A stretch of DNA of 44,617 nt, taken from NCBI GenBank assembly GCA_902801585.1, contig CADCIU010000017.1, forward strand, positions 1 to 44,617, in the 5' to 3' direction. Below, piece by piece: positions 35,622-44,566 of the stretch. The number at the start of each line of letters is the position of its first letter. The stretch's first letter is position 1. The notes under the pieces were generated by a model. That model searched no databases. It was not told where the DNA came from and saw only the letters and a program-made list of their open reading frames with translations. This DNA is from an uncultured Lachnospiraceae bacterium. Lineage in GTDB: Bacteria > Bacillota_A > Clostridia > Lachnospirales > Lachnospiraceae. The position numbers and the translations under genes were made by a program.

Positions 35622-37079
35622 TTAAAGAATGTCGTCGTACATGGAGTCGTCGTCATCCAGTTCGTCGTTGAGGTCGGATCTCTTGAGCGTGAAGGTGAAT
35701 TTACTGCCGACTCCCTGTGTGCTGACCAGGCTGATGTTTTCCCCATGTGCCCGGATGATCTCGCGGACAATGGAAAGACCCAGACCGGTTCCTTTTTTGT
35801 CCTTACCTCTGGACAGATCTGTCTTGTAAAATCGTTCCCAGATCTGGTTCTGATCCTCTTTGGGAATGCCGATGCCGTTGTCCTTGACACTGACGAAGAC
35901 TTTGCCGCCTTTTTCTGTCGTCTCGATCTCGATCTCCGAGTAGTTGTTGCTGAATTTGATCGCATTATCTACCAGGTTGTAGAGAACCTGCTGTATTTTG
36001 TCCACATCGGCGTGGACATAGAGGACTTCCCCCGAAAGGATCAGCTTGATCCGGATACTTTTGCTCTGGCAGACCTGTTCGAAAGAGGCGGCCACTTTCC
36101 GGATGACATCGTTGATATTCCAGTCGGTCATGTGAAGGAGCATGCCCTTGGTATTGAGGTTATTGAGTGTCAGGAGAGAGTTGGTGAGCTTGGTCAGGCG
36201 CTCGGTCTCATTGAGAACGACGCCGAGATAGTGCTCGTGCATCTCGGGCGGAATGGTCCCGTCCAGCATGGCTTCCAAAAAACCCCGGATGGACGTCAGG
36301 GGAGAGCGGAAGTCGTGGGAGACATTTGCAATGAATTTTTTCTGGTCATCCTCGGAATTTGCCACTGTTTTGGCCATATATCCGAGGGATGCCGCCAGAT
36401 AGCCCATCTCGTCCTCTCCCTCAACGTTCAGCTCGTAGTGCATGTTGCCGGACGCGTATTGTTCGGTCGCCGCGATGATCCTCCTAAGAGGCCTGTATAC
36501 GACTTCCGTGAAGAAGATCAGAATGATTATGGACAGGAACAGGATCACGATGAGCATCAGATAAGAGATGTTCAAAAGACTGTTGGCGTTCTCGTCGATC
36601 TGAGCGGCGGATTTGTGAATGATCACATAGCCCCTGGTCTTGTAATTGTTGATGATGGGCGCGATGACGCTCAGCTTCTCCTCTTCGAAAAAATCGAAGA
36701 ACGTTCCTCTTGTGAAGTAGTTCTTCTGCGTGATCGTGGGGTCAAAACCTTCTACGACGATCTCCTGCTCAGGATCCGGTGCGTTCGCGGAGTTGACGAC
36801 CATACGGCCGGAGGGATTGATGATCCAGATCTCCGTATCCATGAAGTAGGAGAGGGATTCCATCTGATTCTGAACCGTTTCCAGGGAGATCTCGGAGTTG
36901 TACAGATCTACCGCATACGTGTCTGCAATTCGTGAAGCCTCCCGGTACATATCTCTGGAAGTCTGGCGCTGGCAGTACTCATATGTGAGCCTGGAGACAA
37001 AAGTCGCCACGGTGATGAACCCGAAGAAAGCGAACAGAATATAGGCCAATATGAACTTAAGATACAGTGTTTTTCTCAT
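35622..37079 (-). CDS. Sensor histidine kinase
   Basis: Membrane two-component kinase. The first helix is at about 7-29, an extracellular sensor region at about 30-168 and the second helix at about 171-192. A HAMP linker follows (EVVYRPLRRIIAATEQYASG). The H-box is ANVSHDFRSPLTS with phosphoacceptor His255. The N-box NLVDNAIKFS, G1 DNGIGIP, F-box RFYKTD and G2 GTGLGLSI are all present, so it should be active. The acidic C-terminal tail is Asp-rich. It is the last gene of the mutS2-regulator-kinase operon. Confidence 0.94.
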   Translation of the reverse strand: MRKTLYLKFILAYILFAFFGFITVATFVSRLTYEYCQRQTSRDMYREASRIADTYAVDLYNSEISLETVQNQMESLSYFMDTEIWIINPSGRMVVNSANAPDPEQEIVVEGFDPTITQKNYFTRGTFFDFFEEEKLSVIAPIINNYKTRGYVIIHKSAAQIDENANSLLNISYLMLIVILFLSIIILIFFTEVVYRPLRRIIAATEQYASGNMHYELNVEGEDEMGYLAASLGYMAKTVANSEDDQKKFIANVSHDFRSPLTSIRGFLEAMLDGTIPPEMHEHYLGVVLNETERLTKLTNSLLTLNNLNTKGMLLHMTDWNINDVIRKVAASFEQVCQSKSIRIKLILSGEVLYVHADVDKIQQVLYNLVDNAIKFSNNYSEIEIETTEKGGKVFVSVKDNGIGIPKEDQNQIWERFYKTDLSRGKDKKGTGLGLSIVREIIRAHGENISLVSTQGVGSKFTFTLKRSDLNDELDDDDSMYDDIL

Positions 37080-37117
37080 GCTCCGCCTGTCCTGACTGTC
37101 CTGTCTGTCTCCCCGTC

Positions 37118-37834
37118 TTATTTAGCTTTCGGATTGGTCTCGAATTTATAGCCAATGCCCCAGATCGTCGAGATCTTCCATCCCTCGTGGTCGTGGAGTT
37201 TCTCGCGGATCCTCTTGATATGCACGTCTACGGTCCTGGTGTCGCCCACATATTCATAGCCCCAGATTTGGTCGAGCAGCTGCTCCCTCGTAAATACACG
37301 GTTGGGATTGGAAGCCAGGCAATACAGAAGCTCCAGCTCCTTGGGGGGCATGTCGACCTGTTCTCCCATATAGGTGACGGAATAGTTGGTCAGATTGATG
37401 GTCAGATCAGGGTAACTGACGGTCTTGTCGCCGGAAGAGGCTGCCTCGGCCGCCGGTTTTTTGTTATAGCGGCGAAGGACCGCTTTGACTCTGGCCACGA
37501 GTTCCTTGGAGTCGAAGGGTTTCTCCATATAGTCGTCGGCGCCCATCTCCAGTCCCAGTACTTTGTCGAAGATCTCTCCCTTGGCAGAGAGCATGATGAT
37601 CGGGGTATCTTTCGTGGAGCGGACTTCCCGGCAGACCTGATAGCCGTCCATGCCGGGCAGCATCAGGTCCAAAAGAATGAGGTCGGGTTCGAAAGTACTT
37701 ACAGCGGCGAGAGCCGCCTCTCCGTCCCCTACGATTTTTGTCTCATAGCATTCTTTCATCAGATACAGACTGATGAGTTCCGCAATATTGGAATCGTCAT
37801 CGACGATCAGAATTCTTTGTCTGGCAGCAGCCAT
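37118..37834 (-). CDS. OmpR-family response regulator
   Basis: A 238-residue receiver plus winged-helix DNA-binding protein, the cognate partner of the adjacent kinase (38-bp gap). The acidic pocket is DDD at 12-14, the phosphoacceptor is Asp56 in LLDLMLPGMDGYQ, and MLSAKGE and DDYMEKPFDSKE complete the receiver. The effector domain ends TRTVDVHIKRIREKL, then the WGIGYKF hairpin typical of PhoB/WalR-like regulators. AAGGAG precedes the start. Regulon unknown. Confidence 0.95.
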   Translation of the reverse strand: MAAARQRILIVDDDSNIAELISLYLMKECYETKIVGDGEAALAAVSTFEPDLILLDLMLPGMDGYQVCREVRSTKDTPIIMLSAKGEIFDKVLGLEMGADDYMEKPFDSKELVARVKAVLRRYNKKPAAEAASSGDKTVSYPDLTINLTNYSVTYMGEQVDMPPKELELLYCLASNPNRVFTREQLLDQIWGYEYVGDTRTVDVHIKRIREKLHDHEGWKISTIWGIGYKFETNPKAK

Positions 37835-37865
37835 GATCGCATTCTCCTTTTAATGCAGCTGCGTT

Positions 37866-40331
37866 TTATTGCAGCTGGACGATGGTAACACCTGCGTCGC
37901 CTTCGCCGAAATCACCGAGCCTGTATTTTTTGACCCATTTCTGTTTGCGAAGGTAGTTGTGAACAGCTTTGCGCAGGGCACCGGTCCCTTTTCCGTGTAC
38001 GATCCGCACACTGGAGAGATGGGACATGCGGGCGTCGTCCAAGTACTTGTCCAGTTCACTGAGCGCCTCGTCGGTCGTCATGCCAAGAAGGTTGAGCTCG
38101 GGAGAGATGGACTGGTTTCTTGAAAAATCAAGATCCCTCTGCTTATTGCCCGCTCCGCCCGCGTTTTCAAACGCCTTTTTCATACTGCTGCGGGAGCCCT
38201 TGGTCACGGGATTTCCGAATGCGTCCTCGTGAATGAGCGCGAGATCAGACAATGCCGCTTTGGAGTTCATGATGCCGCAGCGCACGGAGACCTTGCCCGA
38301 GGAATCTGCAAGCGCGGTGACAATGCCGGTCAGACCCATAGAGATCACGCGGACCTTGTCTCCCACATGCAGATCGGAAGCCTTGAGCCCCTTTCCCTGA
38401 GGAATTTGTTCCTGCTTGCGGCTGAGTTTTTCGTTTTTCTTGGAGACCTGTTCGCGCAGTGCGCTCCGGGTCCTCTCCATGGAGGCCATATCGCCGCCCC
38501 GTCCGGTCTTTCTGAGTTCGGAGATCGCTTCGTCGGCCTTTTTCTTGGCGTCCGCGAGGATATCTCTTGCCTCCTCATTGGCCTTTTCGAGGATCTTATC
38601 TCTGCGCTCGTCCAAAAGTTTCTCTTTATTTCGGATCTGTTTCTGTTCTTTATCGATCAAGGCTCTGAGAGCGGAGATCTCCTCCTGTTCCCTCTCTATT
38701 TTGAGCCGCCTTTCTTCCAGATCTGCCAGGATGTCTTCCATGTTCTGGGTCTCCTGGCTCAGCTGCTCCCGCGCAGCATCGATGATGTGGTCGGGCAGCC
38801 CCAGTTTCTTCGAAATCGCGAATGCGTTGGACTTGCCGGGAACGCCGATCAGCAGTTTATAAGTCGGCTGCAGCGTCTCCACATTGAATTCGCAGCTGGC
38901 ATTGGTGACGCCGGGCGTATTCATGGCATAGACCTTGAGCTCGCTGTAATGGGTCGTTGCCACGGCACGGATCGATCTCTCATGCAGATAGTTCAAAATA
39001 GAGATGGCCAGCGCAGCACCCTCTGTGGGATCGGTTCCCGCGCCCAGCTCGTCAAACAGGCACAGACAGTTCCCGTCCACCTTTCCGAGAATATCCACAA
39101 TGGAAGTCATGTGGGAGGAGAAGGTGGACAGACTCTGCTCGATACTCTGTTCATCTCCGATATCCGCGAACACGTCGTCGAAGAGCGCGAGTTCACTGCG
39201 GTCTCCTGCGGGGATGTGAAGTCCGGCCATGCCCATGAGTTCAAACAGGCCGATCGTCTTGAGCGTGACAGTCTTACCGCCGGTATTGGGTCCGGTGATG
39301 ACGATCAGATCGTATTCATCGCCCAGTTCCAGGTCGATGGGTACAACTTTCTTCTTGTCAATGAGAGGATGGCGCCCCTTATTGATCCTCAGATAGCGGC
39401 GGTTGTTGAAGATCGGCATGGTCGCATTCTGAGACAGCGCCAGCTTCGCCTTGGCGAAGATAAAGTCCAGTTTAGTCATATTGGCGGCGTCGTCCTTGAG
39501 GGCCATGAGATTGTCTGCCGCTTCCGCAGAGAGGTTTGCAAGAACTTTTTCGACCTCCTCCTTCTCCTGCAGTGTAAGTTCCCGGATCTGATTGTTGAGA
39601 TTGACGATGGAAGCGGGCTCTATAAAGAGCGTGGAGCCGCTGGCGCTCTGGTCATGGATGATTCCCTGGACCTGATTCTTGTATTCCGACTTGATGGGAA
39701 TACAGTAGCGGTTTCCGCGCATGGTGATCACATTGTCCTGCAGATAGGGGGCCAGCGTCACATTGACCAGTTTATTCAGCTGCTGATGGATCCTGCCTCC
39801 TGCAAGGCTGATCTCCCGGCGCACTCTCCTAAGGCCGGGACTGGCCTCATCTGCAATATCCTCCTCTGAGAGGATACATCTCTGTATCTCTGAGGAGAGG
39901 CTCTTCAAGGGGTACAGGCAGTCAAACAGGTCGAAGAGGATGTTGTCTTCGGGCCTTTGAGCGCTTTCATCCCTGCTCAGGGCGGAGATCCCCCTGCCGC
40001 CGTCCTGCGTGGTCCCGTAAGTCTGTACGCGGCCGACGTTGTCCAAAAAGGAGGACAGATGCAGCAGTTCCGCGGCAGTCAGCGAGCTCCCGATCGAGAG
40101 TGCCCCGAAAGTATAGCCGAAGTCTCTGTTGGAACCGAAATTCACATTCCCCTTTCGGATGAGGAGCTGCAGCGCAGCGTCTGTCTCCTCCTGGGCAAGA
40201 CGAATATCAGCCAGGTTATCCATGGGGACCAGGCTGCGGCAGAGTGCCTTGGCGGGTGCGGAATTGGCATTGTCCGTCAGTTGTTCAATGATCTTATTAA
40301 ATTCTACTGTGTTTAAAACTTTTTCATTCAT
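37866..40331 (-). CDS. mutS2: Endonuclease MutS2 (RqcU)
   Basis: MutS-like ATPase with a C-terminal Smr nuclease domain. The family has been linked to recombination control and, in Bacillus, to splitting collided ribosomes. Walker A is GPNTGGKT at 347-354, with DELGAGTDPTEG for Walker B. A long coiled coil lies at about 520-620. The Smr part has VRIVHGKGTGALR with His779, while its usual LDLRG motif reads LNLLG. The 821 residues are a little above the usual ~785. No Shine-Dalgarno precedes the ATG, and an extended -10 lies six bases upstream. Confidence 0.95.
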   Translation of the reverse strand: MNEKVLNTVEFNKIIEQLTDNANSAPAKALCRSLVPMDNLADIRLAQEETDAALQLLIRKGNVNFGSNRDFGYTFGALSIGSSLTAAELLHLSSFLDNVGRVQTYGTTQDGGRGISALSRDESAQRPEDNILFDLFDCLYPLKSLSSEIQRCILSEEDIADEASPGLRRVRREISLAGGRIHQQLNKLVNVTLAPYLQDNVITMRGNRYCIPIKSEYKNQVQGIIHDQSASGSTLFIEPASIVNLNNQIRELTLQEKEEVEKVLANLSAEAADNLMALKDDAANMTKLDFIFAKAKLALSQNATMPIFNNRRYLRINKGRHPLIDKKKVVPIDLELGDEYDLIVITGPNTGGKTVTLKTIGLFELMGMAGLHIPAGDRSELALFDDVFADIGDEQSIEQSLSTFSSHMTSIVDILGKVDGNCLCLFDELGAGTDPTEGAALAISILNYLHERSIRAVATTHYSELKVYAMNTPGVTNASCEFNVETLQPTYKLLIGVPGKSNAFAISKKLGLPDHIIDAAREQLSQETQNMEDILADLEERRLKIEREQEEISALRALIDKEQKQIRNKEKLLDERRDKILEKANEEARDILADAKKKADEAISELRKTGRGGDMASMERTRSALREQVSKKNEKLSRKQEQIPQGKGLKASDLHVGDKVRVISMGLTGIVTALADSSGKVSVRCGIMNSKAALSDLALIHEDAFGNPVTKGSRSSMKKAFENAGGAGNKQRDLDFSRNQSISPELNLLGMTTDEALSELDKYLDDARMSHLSSVRIVHGKGTGALRKAVHNYLRKQKWVKKYRLGDFGEGDAGVTIVQLQ

Positions 40332-40337
40332 GGTGAT

Positions 40338-40346
40338 AGTATATCA
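40338..40346 (-). promoter_or_regulatory. Extended -10 promoter abutting the mutS2 start
   Basis: Minus-strand TGATATACT (TATACT at 40338-40343) lies only six bases before the mutS2 ATG. With normal spacing, transcription would start at or next to the ATG. No ribosome site is present, pointing to a leaderless mRNA. Confidence 0.5.
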
Positions 40347-40451
40347 TATGTTTTTTAAATATCGGTACGAAATCATACAGTCGAAAATACAGCAGCGGAT
40401 GCTTTTTGCGCCAATCAGCGGAAACCACTGGTTTGCAGTCGGATTTCGGGA

Positions 40452-40469
40452 GTATACTAGGGGGTATAC
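40452..40469. promoter_or_regulatory. Paired GTATAC motif upstream of the HtrA-like gene
   Basis: GTATAC-N6-GTATAC, read as GTATACTAGGGGGTATAC, about 75 bp before the HtrA-like start. The first half overlaps a TATACT that could be a -10 (40453-40458). The GGGGTAT side is reminiscent of CsoR-family operators, but the other half lacks the matching C-run. Confidence 0.3.
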
Positions 40470-40541
40470 AAAAGAAACAATGACCGGGGGAGACATAAGG
40501 ACAACTGATGACAGTCATGAGGAAGAACAAAGGAGCATTCC

Positions 40542-41933
40542 ATGAGCAGCGAACATCCGGATTGGAAAGAGAATAGACAAGAAGAACTGAAGGAGTCCGC
40601 GAAGAGCCCGCAGCCGGGCAGCAAGCCGGATGCAGAAGGGCAGGATCCCGGCATAGAATTCCTTCAGGAAGAGATCAAAAAAAGGCCGCTCAACAGAAAG
40701 AAAATGATGCGACGCATGACGACGATCGCTGTAATGGCAGCGGTATTCGGTGCGGTAGCCTGCCTGTTCTTCCTGCTTCTCGAACCGATCTTCAACCGGA
40801 TCCTGTATCCGGAGGAGGCTGTCACCGGCGTCACCTATCCCGAGGAGACAGAGACAGAGGAGATGACACCGGAAGAGATGCTGATCAATGAGGAAGAAAA
40901 AGCGGCCACAGAAGAGCAGGAGAGGATCCGCGATGAAGTTGAGCGGATCCTTCGTGATAAGGAGAAGGGCGCGGAGGCTGTGGGAAGTCACTATGAATCT
41001 CTCTGGCAGATCGCGGAGGAAGCGCGCTATTATCTTGTAGAGGTTTCTGAGATATCGTCTGACACGGACTGGTTCAACGATCCCTATGAGACAAGAGGAA
41101 CGGCGACGGGAATGATCATTGCCAAGGCGGATTCGGAGATTCAGGTGCTTGTGTATTCTCCGGGAATCGACAGCGCACAGACGATCCAGGTCACTTTTTT
41201 TGACGGGACCAGCGTGGAAGCATCTATTCATTCCAAGGACCGGGTCTCCGGTATGGCAGTGCTCAGTGCCAGCCTGGACTACGCGGACGACTCGGTCAAA
41301 GAACAGCTCAGGGCAGCGGAACTTGGATCGTCTTCATCGTCAACGATCATGGGACAGCCGGTGATCGCTGTCGGAAGGCCGATCGGCTCTCCGGGGAGCG
41401 TCGTATACGGGGCGGTTTCATCGACTTCTTCCAATCTGGGCATTTTGGACTCCGGCTTCATGCAGATCACGACCGACATTTACGGGAGCAAGCAGGCCTC
41501 CGGATTCCTGATCAATCTCAGAGGAGATGTCGTCGGCATCATAGATTCTTATCATTCAAGGCAGGATCTGCCGGGTATTTTGTGCGGGATCGGCATCAGT
41601 GAGACCAAGCCGTTAATAGAAAAACTATCTTCAGGAGGCAAAAAAGCGTTTCTTGGTGTACAATGTACAGATGTGCCGGCTGATATCAGGGAGAGACTGA
41701 GCATTCCGGAAGGGGCCTATATAAGTGAAGTCGCAGATGATTCACCCGCTATGAACGCAGGTCTCCAGAAAGGCGATGTCATCACCAATATGGGAGATGA
41801 GGAGATTTATGTCAGTGCGGCGCTCTCAAGAGTCCTCTTGGAAAACGAAGCGGGGACGGAACTCACGATCACATTGATGCGCCCCAGCGGAGAGGGGTAT
41901 ACGGAGATGGAGATCACAGCCGTGCTGGAATGA
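40542..41933 (+). CDS. HtrA-like PDZ protein, predicted catalytically inactive
   Basis: A 463-residue protein with the HtrA layout: cytoplasmic head (1-58), membrane helix (about 60-81), acidic Glu/Thr linker, trypsin-like domain (about 155-360) and PDZ domain (about 368-463, LGVQCTDVPADIRERL, AGLQKGDVI). Aligning its blocks with DegP/HtrA, all three catalytic positions are changed. His maps to Pro207 (PGID for HVVD), Asp to Gly237 (GMAVL for DLAVL) and Ser to Ala319 (KQASGFL for GNSGGPL). It probably binds rather than cleaves protein. AAAGGAG precedes the start. Confidence 0.88.
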   Translation: MSSEHPDWKENRQEELKESAKSPQPGSKPDAEGQDPGIEFLQEEIKKRPLNRKKMMRRMTTIAVMAAVFGAVACLFFLLLEPIFNRILYPEEAVTGVTYPEETETEEMTPEEMLINEEEKAATEEQERIRDEVERILRDKEKGAEAVGSHYESLWQIAEEARYYLVEVSEISSDTDWFNDPYETRGTATGMIIAKADSEIQVLVYSPGIDSAQTIQVTFFDGTSVEASIHSKDRVSGMAVLSASLDYADDSVKEQLRAAELGSSSSSTIMGQPVIAVGRPIGSPGSVVYGAVSSTSSNLGILDSGFMQITTDIYGSKQASGFLINLRGDVVGIIDSYHSRQDLPGILCGIGISETKPLIEKLSSGGKKAFLGVQCTDVPADIRERLSIPEGAYISEVADDSPAMNAGLQKGDVITNMGDEEIYVSAALSRVLLENEAGTELTITLMRPSGEGYTEMEITAVLE

Positions 41934-41954
41934 TCGAAGGATCAGGAACAAAAA

Positions 41955-42034
41955 AGAACGAATTATAATTAAAACGAATTAAAAAAACGATTTACAAAAA
42001 ACGAATTAATAAACAAGCGATTCATTAGAAACGA
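41955..42034. repeat. Short degenerate tandem repeats before yhaM
   Basis: ACGA-containing units (AAAACGAATTA and variants) at 41958, 41974, 41987, 42001, about 42017 and 42031, spaced 13-16 bp. AT-rich; no gene or terminator is visible in this 114-bp gap. Confidence 0.6.
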
Positions 42035-42047
42035 GGAATAACAGAAC

Positions 42048-42992
42048 ATGCGCTATATTCAGGAACTACGCGAGGGCAGCAGTGTAAAGGACATTTATCT
42101 TTGCAAGAAAAGGGTTGCTCTGGTCACGAAGAACGGAAAAAACTACGAGAGCCTTACGCTCCAGGATAAGACAGGGACCATCGATGCCAAGATCTGGGAA
42201 CCGAACAGCATGGGGATCGGTGAATTCGAAGAACTGGATTATGTGGATATCACAGGGGATGTCGTTTCTTTCCAGGGCCATCTGCAGCTCAATATCAAGA
42301 GAGCCCGCAAGTGCCGCGAGGGCGAATATGAGCCGAGTGATTATGTTCCTGTATCGGATAAGAATATTGATGATATGATGGGCGCGATCCGCAAGTATAT
42401 CGAGAGCGTGCAGAATGAGTACCTGAAACAGCTGCTCAAAGCTTTCTTTGTGGAAGACGCGCAGTTTATAGAAGATTTCCGTATGTCCTCCGCCGCAAAG
42501 AGCGTGCACCACAGTTTTGTGGGGGGATTGGCGGAGCACACACTCGGTGTGACGAACCTGTGCCATTTCTTCTGCAGAAATTATCCCTATCTAAAGAGAG
42601 ATCTGCTGATCGCGGTGTCGCTCCTGCATGACATCGGAAAGACCAAAGAGCTCTCCCGTTTTCCCCGCAATGACTATACGGAGGAGGGACAGTTCATCGG
42701 TCACATTATCATCGGCGTGCAGATGATCGACGAGAAGATCAAGGACATTCCGGGATTCCCGGAGCTCTTGGCAAACGAAGTGAGACACTGTATTTTGGCA
42801 CATCACGGCGAGCTTGAATACGGTTCTCCCAAGAAACCGGCGATCGCGGAAGCGCTGGCCCTGAATTTCGCAGACAACACGGACGCTAAGCTGGAGATCT
42901 TCAAAGAGGCGCTGGCGACCGGTCAGCGGGATGCGGGATGGATCGGCTACCAGGGACTTCTGGAGTCCAATATCAGAAGGACGGAGATCTGA
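42048..42992 (+). CDS. yhaM: 3'-5' exoribonuclease YhaM family (OB fold + HD domain)
   Basis: A 314-residue protein. An N-terminal OB-fold nucleic-acid-binding domain (about 10-90, LTLQDKTGTIDAKIWEPN) is followed by an HD hydrolase domain (about 150-290). Metal ligands are HHSFVGGLAEHT (first His and H164) and SLLHDIGK (H194, D195), then HCILAHHGELEYGSPK. This matches YhaM/CBF1, which degrades short RNA and DNA from the 3' end. The start has AGGA about 11 bases upstream. It ends 5 bp before the methyltransferase gene. Confidence 0.94.
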   Translation: MRYIQELREGSSVKDIYLCKKRVALVTKNGKNYESLTLQDKTGTIDAKIWEPNSMGIGEFEELDYVDITGDVVSFQGHLQLNIKRARKCREGEYEPSDYVPVSDKNIDDMMGAIRKYIESVQNEYLKQLLKAFFVEDAQFIEDFRMSSAAKSVHHSFVGGLAEHTLGVTNLCHFFCRNYPYLKRDLLIAVSLLHDIGKTKELSRFPRNDYTEEGQFIGHIIIGVQMIDEKIKDIPGFPELLANEVRHCILAHHGELEYGSPKKPAIAEALALNFADNTDAKLEIFKEALATGQRDAGWIGYQGLLESNIRRTEI

Positions 42993-42997
42993 GAAGG

Positions 42998-44566
42998 ATG
43001 GCGGAAAAAAAACAGATGGCAGTAAAGAAGCAAAGAAGCGGGAAAGTGAACCGCGCTGCAAAAAAAGAGGCGATGAGCCCGGCATACAGGAAAGGTCATG
43101 AGATCAAAGTCCGCATCACGGATATCGGCATGCGGGGCGAGGGCATCGGAAAACTGGAAGACGGATATACCGTCTTTATCAAGGATGCCGTGATCGGTGA
43201 CTATGTCCGTGCGAGTATCATGAAGGCAAACAAATCGTACGCCTACGCACATCTGGAACAGATCTTACAGGCTTCACCTCACAGGGTGGAGCCTCTTTGT
43301 CCTATTGCAAAACAGTGCGGCGGCTGTCAGCTTCAGGCGCTGTCCTATGAGCGGGAGCTCGAATACAAACAGAACAAGGTTCGGGCAGACCTGATCAGGC
43401 TCGGCGGCTTTGCGGAGGAAGAGATCGATGCGGTGATGGAACCGATCGTCGGCATGCAGGACAACCCGAACGGTCCCTGGCGTTATCGGAACAAAGCGCA
43501 GGTGCCGGTGGGATACGGCAGGAGCAGGGTGTCTGAATCCGGAAAAAAGAAAAGTGCGGGAATCGTCGCCGGGTTCTACGCCGGAAGAACGCATTCCATC
43601 ATTCCCATGACCGATTGTATGCTCGGCGAGGAGATCAACAGAGAGATCATTGACCGCGTGCTGACCTATATGGAAATTCACAGGGTCCCGCCCTATGACG
43701 AGGAGTCAGGCAAAGGTCTGGTCCGGCATATTTTGATCAGAAACGGGAAATTCAGCGGGCAGATCATGGTCTGCCTCGTGGTGAACGGAGAGAGCCTGCC
43801 CTTTGAGTCAGATCTTGTGGATCATCTGTCGGGTGTTCCGGGCATGACGTCGATCGTATTAAATATAAATACAGAGCGCACAAATGTGATCCTGGGACGG
43901 CAGCTGCGAACACTTTGGGGCCATGATGAGATCGAGGACACGCTGCATGTCTATGATATTTCTGAAGACGGGGCTTTTGTGCCCGCTGAGGAAGCGGTCA
44001 CGTTCCGGATCTCGCCGCTCTCTTTCTATCAAGTCAATCCCGAGCAGACGCAGAAGCTGTACAGCCTGGCTATGAACTATGCCGGACTTACGGGAAAAGA
44101 GACCGTGTGGGACCTTTACTGCGGCGTCGGCACGATCTCACTGTTCATGGCGCGCAGGGCTGGGAAAGTGTATGGAGTGGAGATCATTCCCGAGGCGATC
44201 GAGAATGCGAAGGCCAACGCGGAGCGGAACGGAATTGAGAACGCGCAGTTCTATGTCGGCAAGGCGGAAGAAGTGCTTCCGGCGTATGTACAGGAGCGCC
44301 GGGAAGCCGGCGAAACGCCTGACATCGACGTGATCTGTGTGGATCCGCCCCGAAAAGGATGTGATGCGAAGTGCCTGGAGACGATCCTGGAGATCCGGCC
44401 GGAGAGAGTGGTGTATGTGAGCTGCGACCCGGCGACACTTGCCAGGGACCTCAGGATTTTGGCAGACGGAGGGTACAGGCTGCAGAAGGTGCGGCCGGTG
44501 GACCAGTTTGGGCATACGGTGCATGTTGAGACGGTAGTATTGATGTCAAGAATCAAAGAAAAATAG
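42998..44566 (+). CDS. rlmD: 23S rRNA (uracil-C5)-methyltransferase, RumA/RlmD type
   Basis: SAM-dependent enzyme for 5-methyluridine in 23S rRNA (RlmD/RlmCD group). An N-terminal TRAM domain (about 31-92) follows a Lys-rich head. A 4Fe-4S motif CPIAKQCGGC (Cys101, 107, 110) is joined by Cys207 in TDCMLG. The SAM site is VWDLYCGVGTISLF, with DPPRKGCD and the nucleophile Cys in YVSCDPATLARDL. The ATG at 42998 (522 residues) lies just after yhaM; an earlier start at 42938 would run through yhaM. Whether it acts at U747, U1939 or both cannot be told. Confidence 0.93.
   Translation: MAEKKQMAVKKQRSGKVNRAAKKEAMSPAYRKGHEIKVRITDIGMRGEGIGKLEDGYTVFIKDAVIGDYVRASIMKANKSYAYAHLEQILQASPHRVEPLCPIAKQCGGCQLQALSYERELEYKQNKVRADLIRLGGFAEEEIDAVMEPIVGMQDNPNGPWRYRNKAQVPVGYGRSRVSESGKKKSAGIVAGFYAGRTHSIIPMTDCMLGEEINREIIDRVLTYMEIHRVPPYDEESGKGLVRHILIRNGKFSGQIMVCLVVNGESLPFESDLVDHLSGVPGMTSIVLNINTERTNVILGRQLRTLWGHDEIEDTLHVYDISEDGAFVPAEEAVTFRISPLSFYQVNPEQTQKLYSLAMNYAGLTGKETVWDLYCGVGTISLFMARRAGKVYGVEIIPEAIENAKANAERNGIENAQFYVGKAEEVLPAYVQERREAGETPDIDVICVDPPRKGCDAKCLETILEIRPERVVYVSCDPATLARDLRILADGGYRLQKVRPVDQFGHTVHVETVVLMSRIKEK

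Noticed and set aside
38229..39869. 546-codon ORF antisense to mutS2
   Set aside because: It is a shadow frame; MutS2 motifs on the minus strand are unambiguous.
42938..42997. N-terminal extension of RlmD into yhaM
   Set aside because: The extra 20 residues are yhaM codons read in another frame.
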